Of a stretch of 39,351 bases of DNA, positions 8,436-17,956 are shown one piece after another (the stretch's first letter is position 1; the number at the start of each line of letters is the position of its first letter). Below the pieces are notes generated by a model. It was given only the letters and a program-made list of their open reading frames with translations. It was not told where the DNA came from and did not search any database. Source of the DNA: Verrucomicrobiales bacterium. Lineage in GTDB: Bacteria; Verrucomicrobiota; Verrucomicrobiia; Verrucomicrobiales; DEV007. The stretch spans positions 1 to 39,351 of the forward strand of contig JARGOD010000048.1 in NCBI GenBank assembly GCA_029210205.1. The letters are read 5' to 3'. Both the position numbers and the translations under genes were made by a program.

Positions 8436-11400
8436 TCACTCACTCGCTTCGTCACTCTTTTCCGGTTCGATCCGTTCACTGACATAGAGACGCAGTTTCC
8501 TGCCCGGATGATTTCGTCTCGAGGTGAAGTAGAGGAAACGACCGTCTGGAGAGATCCGCGCGGCGCTGTCAGTTGCGTGGAGATCGTTGATGTCATCGAG
8601 TCGAACCGGGGGGCTGAAAGGTTCTTCGAGGGTCTCTCTCACAGAGTAGAAAACATTCTCAACTAATTTGAAGGTCATCGAATACAAGAGGAGCTTCCCA
8701 TCGGCAGAGAGGGACGGGAATTTTTCGACAAGGTTGTCTTTGTTTTCAAGGCTCAGATCATAGGGAGCATCGAAGGGGACATCGATACTTTCTCTTCGTG
8801 CCTCCCAGAGTTGATGACTTCCCGAACGATTTGAGGAAAAGACGATGGTGAGTCCGTCCTCTGTCAGGGTCGGGCTGGCATCGTTTCCTGAGCTGGCAAG
8901 CGATTGGGTGATAGCATTGTCCTCAGGTTGGTAGCGGTTGTCAGGCGATAGGCGATAGAGCTTAATTTGTAAAGGCGCCTTGACGGCATCACTGTAGCCA
9001 ACCGCAGCAAGAGTGCCGTTCCTCGCCGTAGTAAGACCTGTGTCTCGTTCTGGGGTGTTGATCGGTTTATCGAGAGCGGCTTGATAGCTCAGCAGGCTTG
9101 GATCATCGGTGCGCTTGAAAATCATCACGTCAGACATGGATTCGTTTTGCCAGAGGGAAAAATAGATCTGTTTTCCATCCCGTGAGATGTATGGTTCATA
9201 GTGCTCATCGCGGTCGCTCGCATTTTCAAGTGTCACGGGTGCGGGCTCCGTCCACTCTGAAGAGGCGATAACCCGGGCGAGTTCGGGACCTGTGAGCCTT
9301 TCTCCGTCGCCGCCGAGAGGCAGGATATTCGGAAGAGGGCGCGTGTCTGAATCTTGAGTGTCAGGGGCACTCTGAGATCCTTCGGTGAGTTGAGTATCGG
9401 CGGAGGGTTGGTCGTTAGGTGCAGGCACGATGTCTTTCTCGAGAACGAGGTCCGAGAGGTCGAATAGTCGGACGTCGAAGTTCGCGTGAGAGACGAGACT
9501 GTTTCCCCCGGGGCTAAATTCGAGCGAGGTGATGCTCCCCAGGTTCCCGAGCAATTCACGGAGCAATTGAGTGGGACGTGATTGCTCCATTTTCCAGAGG
9601 CGGATGAGTCCGGTGTTGTCACTCGTTGCCAGGACCTTCCCATCAGGACGGAGGGCCAGCGCATTGACGCTTTGGTCGTGAACTCGCTTCGCAAATTTCT
9701 CATCGAGAGTGAGAGGATCTTTTCCATAGATCGCCCCGTCAGGAGCACCGGAGATCAGGAGGTTGCCGTCTGCGTTGATGAGCATGCTGGCGGCGGCAAT
9801 CGCTTCTTCCGCAGATCGAAGAAGCGTATCGGTATCAAGATCATACCAGTGATAAACACGGCGCGTCGTCGTTTCTCCCTGCACAATAAAGGACGCTAGA
9901 AGGAGCGGTCGATCAGAGGCAGGAAAAAAGAGATTAATCTGTTGGTTTGTCAGGCCGGAGGGGATCTCATTATCATTCTCGAGCCGTTCAAGAATCACCT
10001 TCCAGTCCCCACTTGCGTCGCGTTCTGAAACAAGAAGCGCTTCAGGAGAGGCTGCTGCGAAGAACCGACCACGGGGGGATATGCCGAGGGTGTCGATGCA
10101 GTGTAGCGGAACGTGGGGTGGCCGGCCCACGTCGATATCTATATCGGGGGCAGCTTTCAGTATCGGGAATTCATCCGTAAAATTGCGCGAATGATAGTGT
10201 AGCCAGGCAGCGGCACTCACCTCCCTTGTCCGCGAATGGACCAATTCGTTGTATCCGATGAGGCGGTCCTCGATTTTTTTGGTTTCAAGATTGTAGGTCG
10301 CAAGAACTGGCTCTCCACCCTCTCTGCCGGAGCTGAAGGCGAGGGTCGTTTCGTCGATGAAGCGGGTTCTGTGGCCTCCTTTGTGAATGAAGCTGGAAGT
10401 AAGCGAAGGTGAAGGATAGATGTTGAGTTCGCTTAGAGCGATCTGAATCAGGCCTTCCTCTTCGATCCAGGAAATAGAGGCATCGGACCCTTCCTCGCGT
10501 ATCATGAGTGAGCGGAGGGGGAATTGAGAGTCAGCGTCGGCGCTCCACAGGTGGAGGGCCCCAGTGTTACCGTCTCTTCCGTAGGATAGTAAGGTGGGCG
10601 AGTCCTTCGAAAAGGTAACACGATATGCTTTGGTTCGATAAGCGTTGAGTGTCTTGATCAATTCTCCTCCTCGGAGGTCGTAAATGGCGATGGTGCCATT
10701 GTTACGAGCCAGTGCTGCCAGTCTACTATCGTGACTGACACTGAGATCGTCTACTCCGGGAGGGAGACTTGAGAGCAGCTCAGTAGGCGCCTCGTCATCG
10801 GCATCATAGACGAGAAGGCTGTTGCTCTCGATCCCATACCAGCGCGGCTTCTTCGGGTCGGGTGCTCGCGCTCTGACGCCCTCGATGATTCGGCGTTCTT
10901 CAGTGATGATGTCATACTGAACTGTGATCTGATTGGTGGACACGACCAGGGTCCTGGAATCGCTAAGGAAAAATCCGTTCCAGTTCTCGTTGATGTTCTC
11001 GTGTTGCTCCAGTGTCCTGACTAACTCAAAGGTATCTGTTCGATAGACTTCAATGGGCTGCCTCGAATAACGATCTGCGAAGACGTAGAATTTTCCGTCC
11101 GGTGAAAGAAGGGAGACTGCGGAGGGGCATTTTGTATCAACGTCGATGGTTTTGATGACCTCGCCGCTTCGGCTGTCAATGTAGTCGATGACGAGATCGT
11201 CCGCGTAAAGGTAGGACCTGCCCGGGGCGAGTGGGTCGGGAATTACCGATCGAAAGGCTGAGCGGGGTTTTGGGCGTCTATAGATTGACTCGTCTGAGTA
11301 GCGATGCAGGTAGTGCCAATGGGTATCACGGATGGGCGGAGGGCACTGATCGAGATACTTCAAAGCTCTTTGTCCATCGCCCGCGAGATACGCGGCTTCC

Positions 11401-12848
11401 GCGAGCGAGATTTGAGATTTTCCCAGAGCATGGCGAGTTTCACGCTCGCTCTCCTGCAAGCCGATGACGAACCAGATCGCGAGCGCCGTGATCAATAGCC
11501 ACGCGGTCGTGGCAGTGAAGAAGACGGCTTTGTTGCGTCTAATAAGCAACACGAGCTGCTTGCCGAGACCGGCTTGTTCGGCCGAGGTGGCAAAGCCCCT
11601 TTGCCACTTGTCGATATCGGCACTGAACGCGGACACCTCGCTGTATCGATCTTTCTTTCTCAACGAAAGTGCTTTCATCGCGACCGCGGAAAGCGCGGCG
11701 GGGACACGTCCCCCTTCCACGTGGGGGAGGGGTTTTACTTTTGCGGCCTCAAGCACTCCTCCTTTCTGTGATGCACCGGATGATCGAGTCGTTGATCCGG
11801 CCAAGGTAATCGGAGAAAGGTCGCCGGCTTGAACTTTGGCGAGGATGTCATAAACGTCGGACCCTTCCACGGGGGCGCGCAGTGTCAGGATCGCATAGAG
11901 GATGCCGCCGAGCGAGTAGACGTCGGAGAGGCTGTCCATCCGGGTGATCTCGCCGGCCGCCTGCTCCGGGCTCATGTATTGAGGGGTGCCCATGACAGAT
12001 CCCTCAAGGGTCGCACTGATTGAGGAGGTTTTCTTCTGATTGGGATCGAGCGACTGAGGGGTCACCAGCTCGGCGCTTCCGTCGAGGATCTTGGAAAGAC
12101 CCCAATCCATCACGAGAACTTCTCCAAACTCACCGACCATGATGTTCTCCGGTTTGAGGTCGCGGTGGATGATGTTTTCTGAATGAGAGAAGGCGAGCGC
12201 GTCGCAGATTTTCTGGAAGATAGTGAGGAGATGCTCCAGCGGGTAGAGCGAAAGAGCCTCGGGATCTTCTGATCTGAGGTCGTTGATGATGTCCTGAAGC
12301 GTGCGTCCTTTGACGAGCTTCATGGTGTAGTAGAGATCGCCGCTGGAGTCGCGGCCCAGATCGTGAACAGGAACAATATTAGGATGCTCCAGTTTCCCGA
12401 GGACGGCAGCCTCCTGAACAAAGCGAAGTTTTTGCTCAGTGCTGAGACCGCCTTCGGAGAGCATGACCTTGACGGCAATTTTCCGGCCGAACTTGCAGTC
12501 GTCGGCTTCAAGGATCGCGCCCATGCCGCCCTGAGCGATTTTGTGTCCGAAGACAAAAGGAACGGAGGCATCCGGATCGGCCCCCATTGCCGACAAATCG
12601 TTGTCGGGCTCTTTCATCGTGATCGAAATCGGAGCTGACTTTGGCAGAGCGGAATCCTGTCGAATTGTTGCATCGAAGTCCTCCATCGCCGATTGCGAAG
12701 GTTGGCTGCCCGGTGCCTCGCGGGCTATCAGCAACTGCTCGACTCGTGCCCGCAGTTCCGCATCACTGCCACAGGCTTCATCGAAAAAAGCAGCTCGTTC
12801 CCCTGCTGGTCTTGCGAGGGCTTCGGTGAGCAGATCGTGTTCGGTCAT
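8436..12848 (-). CDS. Large membrane Ser/Thr protein kinase with WD40 and PD40 propeller repeats
   Basis: A 1470-residue multidomain kinase. Residues 1-45 (LARPAGERAAFFDEACGSD) match the N-terminal helical segment common in PVC kinases. The kinase domain (about 98-415) has IAQGGMGAI, Lys127 in IAVKVML, HRDLKPEN (228-235), DWG (248-250) and GTPQYMSPEQ (287-296), with about 35 extra residues in the activation segment. One transmembrane helix lies at about 441-463. The remaining ~1000 residues are predicted beta-propeller, with WD40-like repeats such as VNALALRPDGKVLATSD. The C-terminal ~230 residues hold PD40/TolB-like repeats (YISRDGKQIYFS, DGLTIVFSSNRSG, SPDGRFLYFTSRR). I infer an envelope-facing sensor domain and cytoplasmic kinase; ligand unknown. 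Confidence 0.9.
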   Translation of the reverse strand: MTEHDLLTEALARPAGERAAFFDEACGSDAELRARVEQLLIAREAPGSQPSQSAMEDFDATIRQDSALPKSAPISITMKEPDNDLSAMGADPDASVPFVFGHKIAQGGMGAILEADDCKFGRKIAVKVMLSEGGLSTEQKLRFVQEAAVLGKLEHPNIVPVHDLGRDSSGDLYYTMKLVKGRTLQDIINDLRSEDPEALSLYPLEHLLTIFQKICDALAFSHSENIIHRDLKPENIMVGEFGEVLVMDWGLSKILDGSAELVTPQSLDPNQKKTSSISATLEGSVMGTPQYMSPEQAAGEITRMDSLSDVYSLGGILYAILTLRAPVEGSDVYDILAKVQAGDLSPITLAGSTTRSSGASQKGGVLEAAKVKPLPHVEGGRVPAALSAVAMKALSLRKKDRYSEVSAFSADIDKWQRGFATSAEQAGLGKQLVLLIRRNKAVFFTATTAWLLITALAIWFVIGLQESERETRHALGKSQISLAEAAYLAGDGQRALKYLDQCPPPIRDTHWHYLHRYSDESIYRRPKPRSAFRSVIPDPLAPGRSYLYADDLVIDYIDSRSGEVIKTIDVDTKCPSAVSLLSPDGKFYVFADRYSRQPIEVYRTDTFELVRTLEQHENINENWNGFFLSDSRTLVVSTNQITVQYDIITEERRIIEGVRARAPDPKKPRWYGIESNSLLVYDADDEAPTELLSSLPPGVDDLSVSHDSRLAALARNNGTIAIYDLRGGELIKTLNAYRTKAYRVTFSKDSPTLLSYGRDGNTGALHLWSADADSQFPLRSLMIREEGSDASISWIEEEGLIQIALSELNIYPSPSLTSSFIHKGGHRTRFIDETTLAFSSGREGGEPVLATYNLETKKIEDRLIGYNELVHSRTREVSAAAWLHYHSRNFTDEFPILKAAPDIDIDVGRPPHVPLHCIDTLGISPRGRFFAAASPEALLVSERDASGDWKVILERLENDNEIPSGLTNQQINLFFPASDRPLLLASFIVQGETTTRRVYHWYDLDTDTLLRSAEEAIAAASMLINADGNLLISGAPDGAIYGKDPLTLDEKFAKRVHDQSVNALALRPDGKVLATSDNTGLIRLWKMEQSRPTQLLRELLGNLGSITSLEFSPGGNSLVSHANFDVRLFDLSDLVLEKDIVPAPNDQPSADTQLTEGSQSAPDTQDSDTRPLPNILPLGGDGERLTGPELARVIASSEWTEPAPVTLENASDRDEHYEPYISRDGKQIYFSLWQNESMSDVMIFKRTDDPSLLSYQAALDKPINTPERDTGLTTARNGTLAAVGYSDAVKAPLQIKLYRLSPDNRYQPEDNAITQSLASSGNDASPTLTEDGLTIVFSSNRSGSHQLWEARRESIDVPFDAPYDLSLENKDNLVEKFPSLSADGKLLLYSMTFKLVENVFYSVRETLEEPFSPPVRLDDINDLHATDSAARISPDGRFLYFTSRRNHPGRKLRLYVSERIEPEKSDEASE

Positions 12849-12904
12849 TTAAAGCAGTCAAAACAGGTTCTCTCAGTAAATTCTCAGGTCAAGACTCTTG
12901 TCCC

Positions 12905-13741
12905 TCAGCCATTCAGATCGAGAACATCTTCCATCCATGCCTTCATCCGCGCGAGCCTTGTCCGGTCCCCGCCTGGAACTTCCGCAGTCGCCCACCCGGA
13001 GAATTCATTTCCTTCTAGTAAAGTGCGGACTCTCTCCCAATGCACTTCGCCCTCGTTAGATCCAACGACACCCTCGCGTTTCAATTTTGCTTCTCCAAAC
13101 TCAGGATGCCCACGATCCTTGATGTCGAGTTTTTGAACACGCTTTCCAAGAATCCTGGCCCAATCCTCGGCGGGTTGTTCAGACCAGGTGATCGTGTTGC
13201 CAAGGTCAAAGTAGGACTTCACCATCGGCGAGTCTAAAGAATCGATGAAGCGAGCCATTTCCTCTGCTTGGTCGAGAAAGGAGGCGCGAACATTCTCAAT
13301 GCAGATCGGAATTCCATGTTGCTCAGCAGTCGGAAGAGCCTTCCTGACCAGGTCCTGCCAGAACGCAAAATTTTCTTCGTAGCTGAGGTCCGGCTGAGTT
13401 TGAGCGAAGGAGAGAACTGATTCGCACTTGAGACGATGAGCCAGCTCAAGTGCGGGGATTATTTCCTGTTTCCCTGCATTGACGATGCCATGAACCGGGA
13501 TGCCGGTCTCCCCAATCGCCCGCTCGATTTCGGTGTGATCGACTTTCTCATCGGTCTTCAGCTCAGTGCCATCGAAGCCAATCTCACGGAGGAGCGCGAA
13601 CTTATCGACAACGGTCAGGGTCGGCTCGTTGATCATGTGATACTTGACTGCAAGCCTGATGCGACCTTCGAGATATCCGGCAATACCGGAGCTCGCAACA
13701 AGTCCGGTGGATCCGATGAGAAATTGGCGGCGATTCATCAT
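12905..13741 (-). CDS. Sugar phosphate isomerase/epimerase-like TIM-barrel protein, Tat signal
   Basis: AP-endonuclease-2/xylose-isomerase-like TIM barrel (about 278 residues). The start is chosen at the ATG at 13741, or 13738 one codon on, because this places the twin-arginine motif NRRQFLIGSTG at the very N-terminus; the frame extends upstream to 13837 but that would nearly overlap the divergent gene. Likely metal-binding and catalytic residues are in ICIENVR, SYFDLGN, KLDIKDRG and TAEVPGG, where such enzymes place their Glu, Asp, His and Glu ligands. The Tat motif suggests action outside the cytoplasm. It is divergent from a Tat Gfo/Idh protein, a pairing typical of PVC sugar or keto-sugar metabolism; the substrate is unknown. 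Confidence 0.8.
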   Translation of the reverse strand: MMNRRQFLIGSTGLVASSGIAGYLEGRIRLAVKYHMINEPTLTVVDKFALLREIGFDGTELKTDEKVDHTEIERAIGETGIPVHGIVNAGKQEIIPALELAHRLKCESVLSFAQTQPDLSYEENFAFWQDLVRKALPTAEQHGIPICIENVRASFLDQAEEMARFIDSLDSPMVKSYFDLGNTITWSEQPAEDWARILGKRVQKLDIKDRGHPEFGEAKLKREGVVGSNEGEVHWERVRTLLEGNEFSGWATAEVPGGDRTRLARMKAWMEDVLDLNG

Positions 13742-13846
13742 TCGAAAAAGTTTAGGGAATAGCCATTCCGCTGCCGCTAGAATGTTCCCTCGATCCCGTG
13801 ATGGCGAATCTTGACGTGCCGTTGACTCTGCGGGCACACTTTCACA
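13742..13846. promoter_or_regulatory. Divergent intergenic region
   Basis: A 105-bp region between two divergently transcribed predicted exported sugar enzymes. It must hold promoters for both, but I cannot point to clear -35/-10 boxes. No Shine-Dalgarno sequence precedes either start. Confidence 0.4.
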
Positions 13847-15160
13847 ATGAATGATTCTTCTCTGGAACGTCGTCAGTTCGTCAAACGATCAGCCATCCTT
13901 GCTGCGGCTGCCTCTGCATTTCCGTCAGGCGCACAGAGCCAGTCTGAAGAGAGTGAGAAAATCAAAGTCGCGCTGATCGGATGCGGAGGAAGAGGAACGG
14001 GTGCCGCGGCGCAGGCCTTGGCGGCGGATGACCAAACCGAGCTCTTCGCGATGGCGGACATTTCGCGTGAGCAGCTTGATCTGAGTCGAGAAACCTTGAA
14101 AAAGAATGCGCCCTCACCGGATCAGGTAACGGTTTCTCCGGAGAACGAGTTTGTTGGACTGGAGGCCTATCAGCGTGTCATGGATCTTGGCGATATCGAT
14201 GTTGTCATTCTCACGACGCCACCAGGATTTCGGCCCTTTCATTTTGAAGCAGCTGTTCAAGCCGGGAAACATGTCTTCATGGAAAAACCGGTCGCGGTCG
14301 ATGCGGCTGGTATTCGCCGGGTTCTCGAATCGGCGAAGCAGGCCAAGGCGAAAGACCTCAAAGTCGGGGTAGGCTTGAATCGTCGACACTCACCGATCCA
14401 CAAAGAAGTCGTGAGCCGTATTCACGATGGGGTGATTGGTGAGATTCAGATGATTCAAATGCTGAACTGCCGCGGCGATGTGAACAAGCGGAGGACGCGG
14501 GTCGAAGGTCAAAGCGAACTCGAATTTCAGATCAAGAACTGGTATTACTTCACCTGGCTCAGCGGCGACTTCATGGTCGAGCAAAGTGTCCACGAATTCG
14601 ACGTCGTGCGCTGGGTCAAAGACGAGGCATTTCCGGTGAGTTGTCAGGGTCAAGGGGGACGTACCGTTCGCAACGGTCCTGCCGACGGACACATTTACGA
14701 CCATTACAGTGTCGATTATGAATTTGCCGACGGTTCCAGTGTCCTGACACAACACCGACAAATCCCGAAAGTCTGGAGTTGGTTCGGGCAAAAGATCATG
14801 GGGACAAATGGATCCGCTGAGTTGTCCTTCAAGATGAACGGTTCCGTCAAGCCGACCGGGGAAGGGGCTAAGCCCTTTCGCGGTCGCGAAACAGGAAACT
14901 CTTATCAACTCGAACACGATGCTCTCTTCAACGCGATCCGCGAAGGAACGGAGTTCAACGAAGCAGAGCGTGGCGCTTACTCAACGCTCTTCGCCCTCAT
15001 GGGCAGAATGGCGGCCTACACCGGAAAAGTCGTGACCTGGGAAGAAGCGCTGAATTCCGAGGAAGAGATCGCCTTCAACCCAACCAGCTTTGACGAAGAG
15101 GCGAGGTTTTTCCCGGACGAGAACGGCATCTACGAGACGTTCCGGCCCGGTGTGACTTAG
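13847..15160 (+). CDS. Tat-exported Gfo/Idh/MocA family oxidoreductase
   Basis: A 437-residue NAD(P)-dependent oxidoreductase. N-terminal twin-arginine motif ERRQFVKRSA and an Ala-rich hydrophobic segment suggest export. The Rossmann domain has GCGGRGTGAA (about residues 45-54), TTPPGFRPFH and the family motif MEKPVAVD. The C-terminal domain has GLNRRHSP and SGDFMVEQSVHEFDVVRWV, where the HEFD region supplies the usual catalytic His/Asp. It differs from the Gfo/Idh at 3729 in keeping the EKP motif and in its shorter C-terminal part. Divergent from the TIM-barrel isomerase-like gene, which suggests joint use on one sugar substrate. After the stop a weak 5-bp hairpin (15161-15173) lacks a T run. 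Confidence 0.87.
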   Translation: MNDSSLERRQFVKRSAILAAAASAFPSGAQSQSEESEKIKVALIGCGGRGTGAAAQALAADDQTELFAMADISREQLDLSRETLKKNAPSPDQVTVSPENEFVGLEAYQRVMDLGDIDVVILTTPPGFRPFHFEAAVQAGKHVFMEKPVAVDAAGIRRVLESAKQAKAKDLKVGVGLNRRHSPIHKEVVSRIHDGVIGEIQMIQMLNCRGDVNKRRTRVEGQSELEFQIKNWYYFTWLSGDFMVEQSVHEFDVVRWVKDEAFPVSCQGQGGRTVRNGPADGHIYDHYSVDYEFADGSSVLTQHRQIPKVWSWFGQKIMGTNGSAELSFKMNGSVKPTGEGAKPFRGRETGNSYQLEHDALFNAIREGTEFNEAERGAYSTLFALMGRMAAYTGKVVTWEEALNSEEEIAFNPTSFDEEARFFPDENGIYETFRPGVT

Positions 15161-15188
15161 CCGCATCCTGCGGTAGACTTTGAGTAAT

Positions 15189-17918
15189 TTATTTCACTGC
15201 CGTCACCTTCACTGGGCACACTTTCAGCTCAGCTGTTTGCGTGACAGGATCGTAGCCTGATCCAGTCAAAATATTCACCGGCACTTCGGCGAATGAGAAT
15301 GAGGTAAAAACAGTTCCCTTTGGCGACATGTCAGTCACCTTAACCTCAATCTCAATTTCACCGCGTGCGCTCGCCATTTTCGCCATGCCGCCGTGGATCA
15401 AGCCAAGGCGTTCTGCATCGTCGGGGTGGACTTCGAGTGATTCATGAGAGAGCAGGTATTCGATGCCCGCACTGCGACCCGTTTGGGTGCGTGAGTGATA
15501 GGCCTCGAGGCGGCGGCCTGTCGTGAGCCAGAGCGGAAAGTCATCGCTGATGACTTCGGCTGGATCCCGGTAGCCGACGACGGTAAATTTCCCGCGACCG
15601 TTTTTGAACTCATTTTCGTGAAGCATTGGCGTGCCGGGATGATCCTTATCCGGAACGGGCCATTGGTACTCGCTATCCTCGATGCGATCCCAGTCAAGAC
15701 CGGCATAGATCGGGCTCAGTTCGCAAAGCTCATTAAAGACATCCTTCGCGGAATTATACTCAAATCCCGGAACTCCCATGCGCTTTGCGATCTCACTAAC
15801 AATCCACCAATCAGGCTTCGCTTCTCCGACAGGAGGGACCGCGGCGCGGAGACGCTGGACACGGCGCTCAGTGTTGGTCTGGACTCCGTCGGTTTCGCCC
15901 CAGGCGGTCGCGGGAAAAACCACGTCAGCAAGCTGCGCGGTCTCGGTCATGAAAATGTCGATCACGACGAGATGATCAAGACTCTTGAGTGCATGCTCGC
16001 AGTGATTCTTGTCAGGGTCGGTCACGACGGTGTTCTCACCATCAATGATCATTGCGTGAATTCCTTTGCCACAGTTGTCGAGCGCGGTCACTTTTGTGAT
16101 CCCTTTGACGCCATCGATCTCGGTTTGATAGAGCTTCGAGAATTTCTCGGTGCTCTCCGGATTGTCGCAGGGTTGGAAGCCCGGGAAGTTGTTCGGCACG
16201 GCACCGCAGTCACCGGCTCCCTGGATATTGTTCTGTCCGCGCATCGGGTTGATGCCACCTCCTTCGATGCCGAGGTTTCCGGTCATGAGGGCGATGTTGC
16301 AAAGTGACTGCACATTGTCGACTCCGCAGATGTGCTCGGTGATCCCCAGCGTATAGTAGATCGCCGAAGGATTGCCTCGACCGTAGAGAAGTCCGGCCTC
16401 TTCAATATCGGCGGCAGGAACTTCACAAATCTCCGATGCCCACTCGGGCGTGAACTCCTTGATGTGCTCAAGGAACTCTTCGCCACCGGCGGTCCGATCC
16501 GCGATGAAGTTTGCGTTGATGAGGTCTTCGCGCTGGATGACGTGGGCCATCGCAAGGAGAAGGGCGACATCTGACCCGACACGAATCGGGAGGTGCAAAT
16601 GCGCCATCTTCGCGAGACGGGTTTGACGGGGATCGGCAACGATCATTTTTGCGCCGGAAGTCAGGGCCCGTTTCAGTCGCGTTGCCGCGACGGGGTGGCA
16701 CTCCGTCATGTTCGTGCCGATCGCGAAAATGAGATCGGGCTTCTCCATGTCCGCGAGAGGGTTGCTCATCGCGCCTCGTCCTATCGTAGCTGCCAGACCG
16801 GCAACTGTCGGAGCGTGTCAGGCTCGCGAACAGTTATCTATGTAATTGGTCCCGTAGGTCGCCCGGATGTATTTCTGCATCGTGTAGGCGGCCTCGTGCG
16901 GCGCTCGGCCGGAGGCGATGCCGTAGACGCTGTGTCGGCCAAACTTGTCGCGGACTTTCGCAAAGCCTGCTGCAGCAAAGTTGAGTGCCTCTTCCCACTC
17001 GCACTCGTGGAGTTCGCCATCGTCGCGACGAATCATAGGCTTCTTCAAGCGGTCTGCGTTCTGAATGAAGTCGAAGGCGAACTGGCCTTTGATGCAAAGC
17101 GCGCCTTCGTTGGCGGGTCCATCCATCGCTGGTTGGACACCGACAATCTTGTCGCCTTTGCTCATCATATCGACGGAACACCCAACACCGCAGTATGGGC
17201 AGATCGTCCGGGTCTTCTTGATTTCGCCTTCGGTGTCCGCATCACGCAGCGCCTTCTTGTCGCCCAGTGCGCCGGTGGGGCAGGTTTGGACGCATTGCCC
17301 GCAGAAGGTGCACTCGGAATCGCGGAGATCGTTTTCAAACTCGGTGATGATCTGGGTATTGAACCCTCGATTCATCACGTTGATCGCATAGTCGCCCTCA
17401 CGCTCGGCGCATACCCTGACACAGCGATAACACGAAATGCAGTTGTCGTAGTCACGCAGGATGAAAGGGTTTTTATCCTTCTCGTTTGAGGTGCCGGATT
17501 TCTTGCCCGCAAAGCGTCCTGTGCCGGCATCGTAGCGGTCGACGAGGATTTTCAGCTCTTGAGAGGCGTAACCGCTGAGCTTGTTCACATCGACGTTTCG
17601 ATTCTCTGAAGTGACGAGTTCAAGGAGGGTCTTGCGGTGTTTTTCGATCGCCTCTGTCTTCGTCTTGATGACCATGCCTTCGGAGGCTTTCGTGGTGCAG
17701 GAAGCGACCGGGTTGCGAATGCCTTCGACCTCGACAACGCAAAGACGGCAGGCGCCGAAGGCTTCGAGCCGTTCGTCGTAGCAAAGTGTTGGAACTTCAC
17801 GCCGGTGACGTTCTGAGATTTCGTAAATGGTTTCACCCGCTTCGAAAGCGACTTGCTCACCATCGAGGGTGAGCATGAGAGCCTTCTCCGTTTTTTGAGA
17901 GTCGAGGTCAGAGATCAT
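15189..17918 (-). CDS. fdhF: Selenocysteine-containing formate dehydrogenase alpha subunit (UGA recoded)
   Basis: Molybdenum/tungsten bis-PGD formate dehydrogenase, 909 residues when the UGA at 16820-16818 is read as selenocysteine. Order: NuoG-like [2Fe-2S] domain (Cys46, 57, 60, 74), two ferredoxin-type [4Fe-4S] clusters (CISCYRCVRVC, Cys160-170; CTFCGQCVQTC, Cys203-213), the catalytic-domain cluster (CPYCGVGC plus Cys275), then DNCSRA-Sec367-His368-APTVAGL, the position of the Sec-His pair in E. coli FdhF. The frame continues without change across the UGA to the second half (IFAIGTN, ADPRQTRLAKMA, GRRLEAYHSRTQTGRS) and ends at 15189. The His/Cys3 cluster region of NuoG is replaced by SENRNVDV. 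Follows the NuoE-NuoF fusion by 38 bp. Sel machinery and fdhD are not in the window. Confidence 0.92.
16788..16820 (-). promoter_or_regulatory. Bacterial SECIS element and Sec UGA codon in fdhF
   Basis: UGA at 16820-16818 is followed 11 nt later by a 7-bp stem (AGUUGCC, 16806-16800; GGCAGCU, 16794-16788, one G-U pair) closed by the loop GGUCU (16799-16795). From memory, the E. coli fdhF SECIS shows the same GGUCU apical sequence and the same 18-nt spacing from UGA to GGUCU, and both begin UGA-CACG. This is the SelB-binding hairpin expected for selenocysteine insertion. Confidence 0.88.
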
Positions 17919-17956
17919 GAGGATTCGTGATTTGAGAAAAATAAATAAGGTAAGTG

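Noticed and set aside
8233..8439. 68-codon minus-strand frame between the two kinases
   Set aside because: Arginine-rich, no homology and overlaps the end of the large kinase; judged a shadow.
13742..13837. N-terminal extension of the TIM-barrel protein
   Set aside because: It would push the twin-arginine motif 33 residues inside the protein and almost overlap the divergent gene.
15161..15173. Terminator after the second Tat Gfo/Idh gene
   Set aside because: Only a 5-bp stem (CCGCA/TGCGG) and no T run; too weak to report as a terminator.
15495..17489. Plus-strand frames opposite the formate dehydrogenase alpha gene (15495-16307 and 16593-17489)
   Set aside because: Antisense shadows of the conserved enzyme, with no domain similarity.
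15189..17918. Frameshifted or nonsense-mutated fdhF pseudogene
   Set aside because: The two halves are in the same frame, the UGA is at the catalytic Sec position, a SECIS hairpin follows, and no other damage is visible.
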